Below, in pieces: positions 49,604-57,588 of a stretch of DNA of 64,000 nucleotides. The DNA comes from Planctomycetaceae bacterium (GTDB lineage Bacteria > Planctomycetota > Planctomycetia > Planctomycetales > Planctomycetaceae). The stretch's first letter is position 1; each line of letters opens with the position of its first letter. The notes beneath the pieces were generated by a model. It did not search any database. It had not been told where the DNA came from and saw only the letters and a program-made list of their open reading frames with translations. The stretch covers positions 1 to 64,000 of the forward strand of contig JABURQ010000148.1 in NCBI GenBank assembly GCA_014762625.1, in the 5' to 3' direction. The position numbers and the translations under genes were made by a program.

Positions 49604-50962
49604 GTGGCTGACTTAAAGCAACTCCGCGAAGAACGGGGACAACTCGATCACAAGATCAAGGAAGTTCTCGAACGTGCGGAGTCCGAAAACCGCGATCTCT
49701 CTGCCGAAGAAGACAAGACGTACAACGAACTTCACGAACGTGACATGGAGTTGAAGCGTCGGATCGAACGGCAGGAACGCGAAGAAGACCGAACTCGGGA
49801 ACTCGCCCAAGTTCGGGACGCTGGCGATCTCTCGCCAGAAGAGGCAGCCGGTGCTGTCGGTGAAGATCGCGGAAGCGAAACCGTCACCGAAGAAGACCGG
49901 GCTCTCGCCTTGCAAGCTTGGTGTCGTAGCCAGTCCGGATTGGACTTGGAGGATCGTCATCAGGAAGCATGTCAACGGCTCAAGTTCAACCCGCAGGTCC
50001 GCAACCTCGACATTCAGCTTTCGAGTGGTAGCCAGTTCCGCGATATGCAGCGGACTGCTCTCTCGAAGCGATCCTTCGAGGCTCGCGATCTGGAAGTGGG
50101 TGGTACCGGTGCGACCACTATCCCTCAGGGATTCGTTCGTCGTCTGGAAACTGCTCTGCTCGCTCACGGTCCGATGTGGCAGACGTCCGAAGTTATGCGG
50201 ACGGCTGACGGGGCTGCAATGCCTTATCCGACCATGAACGATACCGGGAATTCGGCGGTTCTGCTCGCAGAATCGACAACCATCGGAACTTCGACTGATC
50301 CGACCATGTCGAGCGTCACCTTCAACGCTTACAAGTACAGTTCACAACCTGTGCTCGTCAGTGTGGAGATGCTGCAAGACTCGGCCTTCGATCTCTCGAA
50401 CGTCATTGCCGATGCTCTCGGTGTCCGAATCGCTCGGGGTACCAACTCGGCTTTCACTTCCGCTGACGGCTCCAGTAAGCCTAACGGAATCGTGACGGCT
50501 GCTGCTGCCGGTGTCACTGCGGCTGGTGCGGAAGCCATTACTGCGGACGAGGTCATCGACCTGTACCACAGTGTGGATCCGGCTTACCGCTCCGATCCTT
50601 CCTTCGGATTCATGATGCACGATTCTGTCGTCGCTGTGGTCCGGAAGCTGAAGGATTCGGATAACCAGTACCTCTGGGGCTCGGGTCTCAATGCTGGTGT
50701 GCCGGATACTCTGCTCGGTGCTCCTGTTCGCGTCAATCAGGCGATGGATGACATGGGTGCCGGTACTGACTCTGGGGAAGATGTCATGCTCTGCGGTGCT
50801 TTTGCGAAGTACAAGATTCGCCAAGTCCGCGACATCCGCATGCGTCGTCTCGTCGAGCGGTACGCCGATCTCGATCAGGAAGCTTTCATCGCGTTCCTTC
50901 GCGTGGATGGTGACTTGGTCGATGCCGGTACTAATCCGGTGAAGAAGCTGACCTTGGCATAA
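49604..50962 (+). CDS. HK97-type major capsid protein, 452 aa
   Basis: Translation starts at the GTG at 49604, preceded by GTGAGGAGG; the upstream open frame is leader sequence. Residues 1-90 form a charged coiled coil (LREERGQLDHKIKEVLERAE), the delta scaffold removed by the protease. The mature fold shows VSVEMLQDSAFDLSNVIADA, FTSADGSSKPNGI, GFMMHDSVVAVVRKLKDSDN, TLLGAPVRVNQAMDDM and QVRDIRMRRLVERYADLDQE. It builds the icosahedral shell. Use of GTG with an ideal ribosome-binding site and its own leader suggests separate strong expression. Confidence 0.95.
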   Translation: MADLKQLREERGQLDHKIKEVLERAESENRDLSAEEDKTYNELHERDMELKRRIERQEREEDRTRELAQVRDAGDLSPEEAAGAVGEDRGSETVTEEDRALALQAWCRSQSGLDLEDRHQEACQRLKFNPQVRNLDIQLSSGSQFRDMQRTALSKRSFEARDLEVGGTGATTIPQGFVRRLETALLAHGPMWQTSEVMRTADGAAMPYPTMNDTGNSAVLLAESTTIGTSTDPTMSSVTFNAYKYSSQPVLVSVEMLQDSAFDLSNVIADALGVRIARGTNSAFTSADGSSKPNGIVTAAAAGVTAAGAEAITADEVIDLYHSVDPAYRSDPSFGFMMHDSVVAVVRKLKDSDNQYLWGSGLNAGVPDTLLGAPVRVNQAMDDMGAGTDSGEDVMLCGAFAKYKIRQVRDIRMRRLVERYADLDQEAFIAFLRVDGDLVDAGTNPVKKLTLA

Positions 50963-50987
50963 GCCAATAATCTGACGTTGGTCAGTT

Positions 50988-50998
50988 CAAAGATAGAG
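50988..50998 (+). promoter_or_regulatory. CAAARATARRG motif, copy 9 (CAAAGATAGAG)
   Basis: It lies 25 bases after the capsid stop and 53 bases before the gene at 51052, at the head of the long connector-tail operon. Confidence 0.5.
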
Positions 50999-51051
50999 GG
51001 TGAGGACTCGCAGTGGGTTCTCACCCTCATTTCATATCAAGGAGCAGAGCA

Positions 51052-51330
51052 ATGATTATTCGACTCGAAGTGTCTATGGCTGGAGCCCGGTGGTCTATTC
51101 AACCCAAGCAGTACGTCGCGTCATCCGTCAAAGAGCGGGAGATGCTGCATGAGATGGGGATCGATGAAGCCAGCGACTACATCTTGGACGAGGCGACTTG
51201 TGCAAGATTACTGGCTTCGGGGCAGGCGTCGGAAGTGGTCTTCGATGATCCGGAGCCGGAACCAGATCCGAAACCCAAGTCGAATAGCAAGAAATCATCG
51301 TCATCGAAAACAAAGAAGGATGAGGAATGA
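51052..51330 (+). CDS. Hypothetical head-region protein, 92 aa
   Basis: AAGGAGCAGA precedes the ATG. Residues 1-65 are a compact domain (SMAGARWSIQPKQYVASSVK, then ATCARLLASGQASEVVF) like small head-completion or decoration proteins, and the last 30 residues are a Pro/Glu then Ser/Lys tail (EPEPDPKPKS). The position right after the capsid gene fits a minor head protein. No firm family can be given. Confidence 0.6.
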   Translation: MIIRLEVSMAGARWSIQPKQYVASSVKEREMLHEMGIDEASDYILDEATCARLLASGQASEVVFDDPEPEPDPKPKSNSKKSSSSKTKKDEE

Positions 51331-51482
51331 GGGAACTTGAAACTGCCGCTAAGTATCTCAACAAGCCCAAAGGACGGGACGAGGTAAAGGATAAGCAAGA
51401 TGGAAAAGCAGATCGCCCTGCCAACGAAGCAGCCGATCAGTCTAACCGAGGTGAAAGAACACCTAAGGGTAGAAACGACTGA
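51327..51482 (+). CDS. Possible small overlapping gene, 51 aa
   Basis: The ATG overlaps the previous stop (ATGA) and has AAGGATGAGGA upstream. The product is polar and rich in Lys, Asp and Arg (NKPKGRDEVKDKQDGKADRP). It overlaps the connector gene by 83 bases in another frame. It may only serve to carry ribosomes to the connector start at 51400. Confidence 0.3.
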   Translation: MRELETAAKYLNKPKGRDEVKDKQDGKADRPANEAADQSNRGERTPKGRND

Positions 51483-52233
51483 CGAGGACGACCTCCTCAC
51501 CGCTTACATCGAGGCTGCTACCAGAATGGTCGAGCAGAACCTCAACCGCTCGCTTGTCCTCACCGAATACCAAAAGGTCTTCGATTACTGGCCTCACGAT
51601 GGCGGAGATCATTACAGCCCGCATCTCTCCAACTTGGAGAGGAACGCTATGTTCCTTGAGCATCCGCCAGTCAAGCAGGTCGATTCGATCACGTACGTCG
51701 ATGGGGATGGGGCAACCCAGACTCTCGCGGCTGCTGATTACCAAGTCGATCTGTTCCGAGAACCTGCTCGCATCATGCCCGCTTGGGGGAAGCATTGGCC
51801 TACTGGGGTTCGCTATCAGGCGAATTCGATTACGGCAACTTATAAGGCGGGCTACTTGATCCCGTTCACGGTGAATACTGGGACTGATGTCATCACGACT
51901 CCGGGTTATTCCCCCAGCAACGGGACGAGGGTCCGGTTCTCCACTTCGGGCGGGCTTCTTCCTTCGCCTCTTTCGGCCTTGACTGATTACTACGTGGTCT
52001 CGGCTTCAGGAACTAGCTGGAGCGTCTCCTTGACCGAAGGAGGAGCTTCCGTGGATATCACGGATGCTGGGGGCGGTCTTCTCTTCGTCGGAGAACTTCC
52101 GGCAGTGGTCTCTCAGGCCCTGAAATTACTGATCGGTCACTGGTTCTGGAATCGTGAAGCGGTGGGGTCGGCTGGTACGGAGATCGAACTCGCCTACGGT
52201 TCGCTCCTGAATGCTGCGAGGTGGACGTTATGA
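51400..52233 (+). CDS. Head-tail connector (gp6-like) with an inserted beta domain, 277 aa
   Basis: The gp6-like helical fold is clear: ISLTEVKEHLRVETTDEDDL, LLTAYIEAATRMVEQNLNRS, then SITATYKAGY, and after a gap LPAVVSQALKLLIGHWFWNREAV. These two parts normally touch. Here about 77 residues (155-231) are inserted between them: a Thr/Ser/Gly-rich domain with RVRFSTSGGLLPSPLSALTD, YYVVSASGT and ITDAGGGLLFV. A matching domain lies in the tail protein at 57589 (around residues 745-815). The connector forms the ring below the portal. Confidence 0.85.
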   Translation: MEKQIALPTKQPISLTEVKEHLRVETTDEDDLLTAYIEAATRMVEQNLNRSLVLTEYQKVFDYWPHDGGDHYSPHLSNLERNAMFLEHPPVKQVDSITYVDGDGATQTLAAADYQVDLFREPARIMPAWGKHWPTGVRYQANSITATYKAGYLIPFTVNTGTDVITTPGYSPSNGTRVRFSTSGGLLPSPLSALTDYYVVSASGTSWSVSLTEGGASVDITDAGGGLLFVGELPAVVSQALKLLIGHWFWNREAVGSAGTEIELAYGSLLNAARWTL

Positions 52234-52595
52234 CGAATGCTGGGCGGTTCAAGCAGAGGGTGATTGTGGAGCAACTTATCAGCGAGCCCACACCTCCTGC
52301 TCGCTTGGATGTCACAGATGATGCGAACTGGGAGACCTACATCACTCGCTATGCGGAAGTGGTGGAGACTACTGGTAGGGAGTATCACAACAACGACACA
52401 ACTCGGGCTCACATTACTCACCGAATCACGATGATCTTCGATTCGGAGACTCGCAAGATTACTCCCAAGATGCGGATCAGATGGGAGGACACCTACGCAG
52501 GCGAGACGCTTACACGAAAGCTGAACATCGAGCATCGCCTCTTCTCGAAGGATGCGAGGATGGTCGTCCAGCTTCAGTGTCAGGAGGTGCTGTAA
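52230..52595 (+). CDS. Head closure / head-tail adaptor protein, 121 aa
   Basis: It starts in an ATGA overlap with the connector gene. AGRFKQRVIVEQLISEPTPP, later NWETYITRYAEVVETTGREY and the final THRITMIFDSETRKITPKMR, then W are the pattern of the SPP1 gp16/HK97 adaptor family (Gr..hrv.i......d..G...w.......a.v.p..g.E.......t..i..r......t..mri...g). It closes the head and joins it to the tail. Confidence 0.85.
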   Translation: MTNAGRFKQRVIVEQLISEPTPPARLDVTDDANWETYITRYAEVVETTGREYHNNDTTRAHITHRITMIFDSETRKITPKMRIRWEDTYAGETLTRKLNIEHRLFSKDARMVVQLQCQEVL

Positions 52596-53056
52596 TGGCC
52601 TCCATGAATCTCGAAGTCCAACTGAAGGCTCAAATCCTCGGTGATGAGAAGTTGCTCAAACAGCTTGTCGCATTAGGGGATCGTGGATCGAAAAATGCGA
52701 TGAAAGCGGGGATTCGTCGTGGAATGACGATCCTGCGGCAGGGGGTTCGGTCTCACATTCCCACTCACGCAAAGTCGATCCGGAAGGCGGTCGGCTCGAA
52801 ATACAATGATCGTCGCGGCGTCGCCAAGGTCGGTATCAACGTGGGCAAGAAGAAGGCCAAGGGCAATTATGCTCCGCATGGTGCCATGTACGTTTTGGGT
52901 ACTGGTCCGCGTTATCACGCAGACGGAAGTTATGCGGGTGAGATGCCGGAAAATCCTGTCGTTCAGAAGGCCCTGAAATCGCATGGCTCGAAGGCTTACC
53001 GCGAAATGAAGGTGAAGATCGAGCAGCGGATTCAGAAGGAGGCGGGCAAGACATGA
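52595..53056 (+). CDS. HK97 gp10-family tail-completion protein, 153 aa
   Basis: The ATG shares a base with the previous stop. VALGDRGSKNAMKAGIRRGM, then ILRQGVRSHIPTHAKSIRKA, then the repeated Lys-rich strand and NYAPHGAMYVLGTGPRY, PENPVVQKALKS are typical of the HK97 gp10 family, which connects adaptor and tail tube. GGAGG lies upstream. It is followed by a 4-base overlap with the next gene. Confidence 0.82.
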   Translation: MASMNLEVQLKAQILGDEKLLKQLVALGDRGSKNAMKAGIRRGMTILRQGVRSHIPTHAKSIRKAVGSKYNDRRGVAKVGINVGKKKAKGNYAPHGAMYVLGTGPRYHADGSYAGEMPENPVVQKALKSHGSKAYREMKVKIEQRIQKEAGKT

Positions 53057-53481
53057 GTAGTCCGAAGTATGCCTTGGCTGAATACATCGTGAACAACATC
53101 GCGACTCCGACAGTGAGTGCGGTGGTTCCGAGTCTCGTCTATACGGATGCGGCTCCGCAGGGAACTGTGGATGACCATATCGTGATTACCCATTACGGGG
53201 ATGATCCGAATAACACGCTGGGCGGGATGGGTGGCCTGTTCTCTGGTGAGTTCGATATCGATTGCAAGAGTTCGGACCCGGAGGTAGCCGCAGAAATGGC
53301 TCGTGACGTCAAAGATGAACTGGATTTACTTCTCAACTCGTCACTGAATGCGGATTGGGTCTGTGGAGCAGTGATTATCAACAACGTGAGTGAGGGTTAT
53401 GAACCTCCTCCGGGTGATGGTCAGGACATTAGCATTTTCATGGCGACGTTAGAAATCACTATGCAATATAGGAGTTCCTAA
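53053..53481 (+). CDS. Tail terminator-like protein (DUF3168 type), 142 aa
   Basis: It starts in an ATGA overlap. The sequence (LAEYIVNNIATPTVSAVVPS, then DDHIVITHYGDDPN and FDIDCKSSDPEVAAEMARDV) follows the pattern of tail terminator proteins of the DUF3168/gp11 type: an N-terminal helix, a vyt...pq...d.yivi strand pair and a C-terminal ALATIEITMQYRSS-like strand. Position between gp10 and the tube protein supports the call. Confidence 0.7.
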   Translation: MSSPKYALAEYIVNNIATPTVSAVVPSLVYTDAAPQGTVDDHIVITHYGDDPNNTLGGMGGLFSGEFDIDCKSSDPEVAAEMARDVKDELDLLLNSSLNADWVCGAVIINNVSEGYEPPPGDGQDISIFMATLEITMQYRSS

Positions 53482-53897
53482 TGTCGATTCTTGTCTGTAA
53501 AGGGACGACTCTCGAACAAGACATCTCTGCTACGCTCACCACGATTTCGCAGGTGATCAGCTTTGATGGTCCTACTCCGGACGTCGAAACCTTCGAGGCC
53601 GACTACCTCGATGAAGGTAATGTCGGTATTCCGATGAAACCAACTGGCCGAGCTTCGGGCGGTACGATTTCATTCGAGATGTTCCTCGATCCTGCTCTCG
53701 CCGGTCACAAGGAGTTGATCGCCCTGATTGAGACGCCTGTCGTCGAGTCATGGGGGATTACCTTCACCGATACTACCGCTTGGACATTCGATGGAGTCTT
53801 TAAGGGTCTCGGGCCAGCGGTCGATATGGCTGATGGTCTCAAGGGATCGGGCTCTATTGAACTCGATGGACTACCAACTTACCCGGCCCTGGCATAA
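53481..53897 (+). CDS. Major tail tube protein, 138 aa
   Basis: The ATG shares a base with the previous stop (TAATG). Segments such as SFDGPTPDVETFEADYLDEG, GRASGGTISFEMFLDPAL and WTFDGVFKGLGPAVDMADGL followed by GSGSIELDG fit the tail-tube fold of siphoviruses (..gp...eiDvt.l..g...f..g....G.is......p). It polymerises into the tube around the tape measure. The order before a frameshifted chaperone and a tape measure is the standard one. Confidence 0.8.
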   Translation: MSILVCKGTTLEQDISATLTTISQVISFDGPTPDVETFEADYLDEGNVGIPMKPTGRASGGTISFEMFLDPALAGHKELIALIETPVVESWGITFTDTTAWTFDGVFKGLGPAVDMADGLKGSGSIELDGLPTYPALA

Positions 53898-53899
53898 TT

Positions 53900-54304
53900 A
53901 TGAAAGTTCGGCTCATTCGTGATATGCGGATTCGTAATTCTCATTACGATCCGCTGAAGGAGAAACGCTGCAAACAGCAGGGTCTCCCGTATCCCGAGCC
54001 GAAGTATGTCTGGGTTCACGCTGGCCACGAACTCGACCACGAGAAGTCTTGGAAGCTGATCTACATGGGAGTTGCCGAGCCTGCCGATGCGGAGGCGGAA
54101 GCTCATGTGGAGGCGAATGGTTTCGATCAGTCCAAGTTCTCGAAGGCGATCTGGCATTACACACGAGCAGAGAAGGGTATCGTCCCGGAGGACTTCGAGC
54201 ATTACAAAGCTGGCCTGATGGACGGCTACGACGCGGAAGGAAATCCAACGCTGAATGGGAAGCCGGTCACGCTTCCCGAGGATGATGATTACGAAGAATT
54301 CTAA
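53900..54304 (+). CDS. Hypothetical tail-region protein, 134 aa
   Basis: It begins two bases after the tube stop. A short motif KYVWVHAGHELDHEKSWKLI near residue 38 suggests a small structured domain, and the C-terminus is acidic (LPEDDDYEEF). No family is recognised. The gene lies between tail tube and tail assembly chaperone, where some siphoviruses have an accessory tail protein. Confidence 0.55.
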   Translation: MKVRLIRDMRIRNSHYDPLKEKRCKQQGLPYPEPKYVWVHAGHELDHEKSWKLIYMGVAEPADAEAEAHVEANGFDQSKFSKAIWHYTRAEKGIVPEDFEHYKAGLMDGYDAEGNPTLNGKPVTLPEDDDYEEF

Positions 54305-54315
54305 GGAGCAGAACT

Positions 54316-54675
54316 ATGCCGCTTAACTTCGAGCAATTGAAGTCGAAGTCTCTATCTCGCCGGAAGACCGTCACCATCGAAGGTGTCGGAGAAATCCTGG
54401 TCAAGCCATTATCCGCCAAGCAGACGAAAGACTTTGCGAAAGCTGGTAAGGAGGAACTCGCCAAGGGTGAGGAGATCGACAACACTTTCGGGCTGAAGGT
54501 GATTGTCCAAGCTGCTATCGATGAGGATGGGGGCCAACTCTTCCAAGATGAGGATCAGGTCCTCGAAGTTCTGACGATTGATGATATCCCCCATATTGTG
54601 GAGGAGATCCTTCAGTTCTCAGGCGTGGATAAGGCCAAGGTAAAAAACTCCGAAAGTCCTACGAGCGACGACTAA
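54316..54675 (+). CDS. Tail assembly chaperone, zero-frame product (G-like), 119 aa
   Basis: An AAGGAGCAGA site precedes the ATG. The helical product (IEGVGEILVKPLSAKQTKDF, then VLEVLTIDDIPHIVEEILQF) looks like gpG-type chaperones that coat the tape measure during tail assembly. Near its end lies A AAA AAC in the correct phase for -1 slippage, and the frame at -1 is open into the next gene. Ordinary termination gives this short form. Confidence 0.8.
   Translation: MPLNFEQLKSKSLSRRKTVTIEGVGEILVKPLSAKQTKDFAKAGKEELAKGEEIDNTFGLKVIVQAAIDEDGGQLFQDEDQVLEVLTIDDIPHIVEEILQFSGVDKAKVKNSESPTSDD
54642..54648 (+). promoter_or_regulatory. -1 ribosomal frameshift site AAAAAAC
   Basis: Zero-frame codons GTA AAA AAC contain the canonical heptamer A AAA AAC. 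Slipping back one base gives AAA AAA and continues CTC CGA AAG without a stop to 54998. Position and arrangement match the G/GT frameshift of siphovirus tail chaperones. Confidence 0.85.
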
Positions 54676-54998
54676 CAGCCAAGGTCGCTGGTAGGGCAGG
54701 ATTGACGGTCGACGAACTCTCGGACCGGATGACTTCGGGGGAATTATCCGAGTTGATCGCTGCCGAAGCTCTCGAACGAGAGGACCGTGTCATCTTCGAG
54801 GAACGCTTGCTGCGGACTATTGCTATGGGGCTCGCTGGGGCAATCAATGTCCATACGAAGACGAAGGTGAGACCGGAGGACATTATCGCCAAACATAAGA
54901 AGAGAAGGGGGAAGCAGAAACCCGCTTCTGTGAAGGCTCAGAAGGCATTCCTCCAAGGTATCGTAGCAACACAGCGAGCAAGTTATGGCTCTCAATGA
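54648..54998 (+). CDS. Tail assembly chaperone, -1 frame extension (T part of GT)
   Basis: Read after slippage, the extension continues LRKSYERRLTAKVAGRAGLT, then VDELSDRMTSGELSELIAAE and ends in a Lys-rich tail. The frameshifted product would have 227 residues. An ATG at 54729 and a TTG at 54702 exist in this frame, but no good ribosome-binding site precedes them, so expression by frameshift is preferred. The stop overlaps the tape-measure ATG by 14 bases. Confidence 0.8.
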   Translation, partial: LRKSYERRLTAKVAGRAGLTVDELSDRMTSGELSELIAAEALEREDRVIFEERLLRTIAMGLAGAINVHTKTKVRPEDIIAKHKKRRGKQKPASVKAQKAFLQGIVATQRASYGSQ

Positions 54999-56460
54999 CA
55001 TCGTCGTCAACCTGATCTCGAAAACGGATGGATTCGAGAAGGGAATGACTCGTGCCCAGAAAATGCTGAAGAGTTTTGTCGGAGGCATGAAGGGGTTGGG
55101 CGTCGCTGCGGCGACAACTTCTGCGGCTCTCGCATCGGCTGCTGCCGGTGGCTTCGCTTACATGACGAAATCCTCGTTCGAGTCTCTGGACGCAACGGCG
55201 AAGCTGGCTACTCAAATCGGCATCACTGGCCAGACTCTTAGGGAGTATCAGGCTGTCGCTGCAAAATCTGGCGTCGAGAATGAAGAATTCGCCGAGACGA
55301 TGAAAGAGATGAATATGCGGATCGGCGAGGCTTTCGCCGAGGGAGGCGGCTCCGCATTCGAGGCGTTCCAGCAACTCGGGTTGGATGCTGCTCAGCTTCA
55401 GGCGATGGGTCCGGACAAGGCTTTGCTGGCGATTGCGGATGCGATCAGTCAGGTCGATTCGTCGGCTCAGCAGTTGCAGCTTGCGGATAAGATGTTCGGG
55501 GATGCGGGTAAGGCTCTGTTACCGATGCTGCGGGAGGGTTCGGACGGAATCAACCGGATGCGGGAATCGTACGTCGAACTCGCAGGCACGATGTCTCCCG
55601 AAGATTTCAAGGCCATCGAAAACGCCAATGATTCAACAAGGGGCCTGTGGACTTCGATCAAATCGGTAGCCGATCAGTTCGCAGCTTACCTTGCTCCCGC
55701 AGTTCAGGCTGTGTCGGAAATGATGACGGAATGGCTGACTGATACCGTGAAGAATACGGGCGATGTGCGGCAGCAGTTCGGGACGGTCAGTGGTTTGGTG
55801 GGGCTCCTTGGCGACACGATTACTTCGGTCTATGGAGCGTGGAAGGGAGCCCAATCCATCGTAACTGCTGCTCTGTGGACGGCGATGCAGCCGCTGCGTG
55901 GAATCCTGAATGCTCTCGAAGGGATTGCTTCATTCGCGGGGATCGATCTTGATCTCGGGGCCTCGACTCTGAATGCGATTTCCGACGATCTGGCGAAGCT
56001 CTCGAACGAGCAGTGGGAAGCTGCGGGTGATGCTTTCCAGAGTACCTTCAGTGACGAACTGCGGAGTCGAACCGATCAAATCATTGCCGATAACAAGGCG
56101 GCTGCGGAGAAGGAACTCCAGAACCTCCAGAGGCTCGGGCTGAATCAGAACTTCGGCAGGATTCCTGCTACTGCTGACGAGGAAAAGCCAGTCAAGGTCA
56201 AGCTCGATCCCAAGGATTTGGAGGATGCTGATCTAAAGACGGCTCCTGACGAGAAGATCGTGCAAGCTATCGATGCTCGAAGCATGGAGGGTGTTCAGTT
56301 CTTGGCTCGGGCAACGATGCGAAACGTGAATGATCCCGAGAAACAAGCTGTTGAGAAGCTGGCACAAGTCGTCGAACAACAAAGAGAGACTAATAACGCT
56401 CTTAATGCGATTCGCAATAATTTCAACCGTAGACCCGTAAAGATCGGATTTGCAGGCTAA
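54985..56460 (+). CDS. Tape measure protein, 491 aa
   Basis: The N-terminal part is classic: NLISKTDGFEKGMTRAQKML, then a hydrophobic Ala-rich segment (AAATTSAALASAAAGGFAYM) and ATQIGITGQTLREYQAVAAK, the LG.s...L......a...G pattern of phage tape measures. Two further hydrophobic stretches lie around residues 235-330, and the C-terminus is helical and charged. At about 0.15 nm per residue this predicts a tail near 75 nm, short for a siphovirus. It ends one base into the next gene. Confidence 0.93.
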   Translation: MALNDIVVNLISKTDGFEKGMTRAQKMLKSFVGGMKGLGVAAATTSAALASAAAGGFAYMTKSSFESLDATAKLATQIGITGQTLREYQAVAAKSGVENEEFAETMKEMNMRIGEAFAEGGGSAFEAFQQLGLDAAQLQAMGPDKALLAIADAISQVDSSAQQLQLADKMFGDAGKALLPMLREGSDGINRMRESYVELAGTMSPEDFKAIENANDSTRGLWTSIKSVADQFAAYLAPAVQAVSEMMTEWLTDTVKNTGDVRQQFGTVSGLVGLLGDTITSVYGAWKGAQSIVTAALWTAMQPLRGILNALEGIASFAGIDLDLGASTLNAISDDLAKLSNEQWEAAGDAFQSTFSDELRSRTDQIIADNKAAAEKELQNLQRLGLNQNFGRIPATADEEKPVKVKLDPKDLEDADLKTAPDEKIVQAIDARSMEGVQFLARATMRNVNDPEKQAVEKLAQVVEQQRETNNALNAIRNNFNRRPVKIGFAG

Positions 56461-57467
56461 TGGCGAGAATTACAAGCTGGCGAGAAACTACAGACGATCA
56501 GAGCTACGGCGAGAATCAAGACCAAGTCGCCGAAGCCACCCGGTCATTCATCGCTCAAAGTGATGGACCAATGACCCCGCAACTGATCTATGCCTACACC
56601 GGTTGTCCAAAACCCTACTCGCAATACCCCAATGATCCTAACCTCGTGGCCACCTTCCCACGAGTAAAGACGACCAAGAATGGTCGGCTCCATCACATTA
56701 CTGTTCCCTACTCCTCATTGATTGTTGATGGGGAAGCGGACGAACGGCAACGCGACCCAAACCCGTTAAACCGTCCACCCAAGATCTCCTTCTCCGGAAC
56801 CTTCGAGCAAGTCCCATGTTTAGAGGACCGCGAGGGGAAACCAGTTGAGAATACCGCTGGTGATCCATTGCCCGGAGCGGTCATGTTTCAACCTGTTGGG
56901 AAGATCGTCGTGAAGCGGAATTTTCCCGAAATCCCGAGTTGGTTCAACGATTATGTGAATGCGGACAACAAGGGGCGGGTAGCGATCAATTCGGATGCGT
57001 TGAAGGTGGACGGCATCAGGTTCAAGGAAGAGACCCTGATGCTGGAGTCCTGGGATTTCGCTGATTACGAATTTGAGAATGGGGTGAAATACAGGCCCTC
57101 GACCTTCGTGATTGCGGCTAATACGAATACTTGGCATTTACCGCTTCTCAATGTCGGCTATCGGGAGAAGACTTTGGAAATGGAAAGGTCGAATCCCGAT
57201 GTTCCTGAGAGTATCCGTAATTTGCCGGGGATTAAATTCCCTCCGGGTCCGGGAGTACAACGGGTTATCATGCCGGACGGTTCGCCGACTGATGAGCCGG
57301 TCTTCCTCATCAAAGAGGGTAAATTCAAAGGGCGTGCTTACCGCAAGAATTTTACCACTCATCCTTTCGGACCGGTTGCGACTGGGGAAGACATTCCAGA
57401 GCGTGTCAAGAAGCCTTTGGAGTTCAAGATCTATCCTAAACTCCCCTATCGGAAGTTCTTGGTGTAA
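56460..57467 (+). CDS. Hypothetical tail protein, 335 aa
   Basis: The ATG shares a base with the tape-measure stop (TAATGG). The protein has no recognised signature. It looks beta-rich with many aromatic residues (DGIRFKEETLMLESWDFADY and STFVIAANTNTWHLPLLNVG). Position after the tape measure suggests a distal tail or baseplate component. Codon use is C-ending for about the first 125 codons and then G/T-ending, as if two sources were joined. Confidence 0.65.
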   Translation: MARITSWRETTDDQSYGENQDQVAEATRSFIAQSDGPMTPQLIYAYTGCPKPYSQYPNDPNLVATFPRVKTTKNGRLHHITVPYSSLIVDGEADERQRDPNPLNRPPKISFSGTFEQVPCLEDREGKPVENTAGDPLPGAVMFQPVGKIVVKRNFPEIPSWFNDYVNADNKGRVAINSDALKVDGIRFKEETLMLESWDFADYEFENGVKYRPSTFVIAANTNTWHLPLLNVGYREKTLEMERSNPDVPESIRNLPGIKFPPGPGVQRVIMPDGSPTDEPVFLIKEGKFKGRAYRKNFTTHPFGPVATGEDIPERVKKPLEFKIYPKLPYRKFLV

Positions 57468-57486
57468 TACTCGCCATTCAAACCTA

Positions 57487-57582
57487 AGGCAGGAATCAAC
57501 CTATATGGGGTTGGTCCTGCCTCTTGGGTTGTCTGCTCCTTCCCTACGCAGGGCCGACCTCTCCTAGCTCAACTGAGAGAGG
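57487..57582 (+). promoter_or_regulatory. Intergenic hairpins, one covering a ribosome-binding site
   Basis: AGGCAGGA (57487-57494) pairs with TCCTGCCT (57515-57522), and within it CAACC pairs with GGTTG. Farther on, CCTCTC (57558-57563) pairs with GAGAGG (57577-57582), which is the ribosome-binding site of the gene at 57589. The second hairpin could hold down translation. Confidence 0.5.
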
Positions 57583-57588
57583 TGAAGA

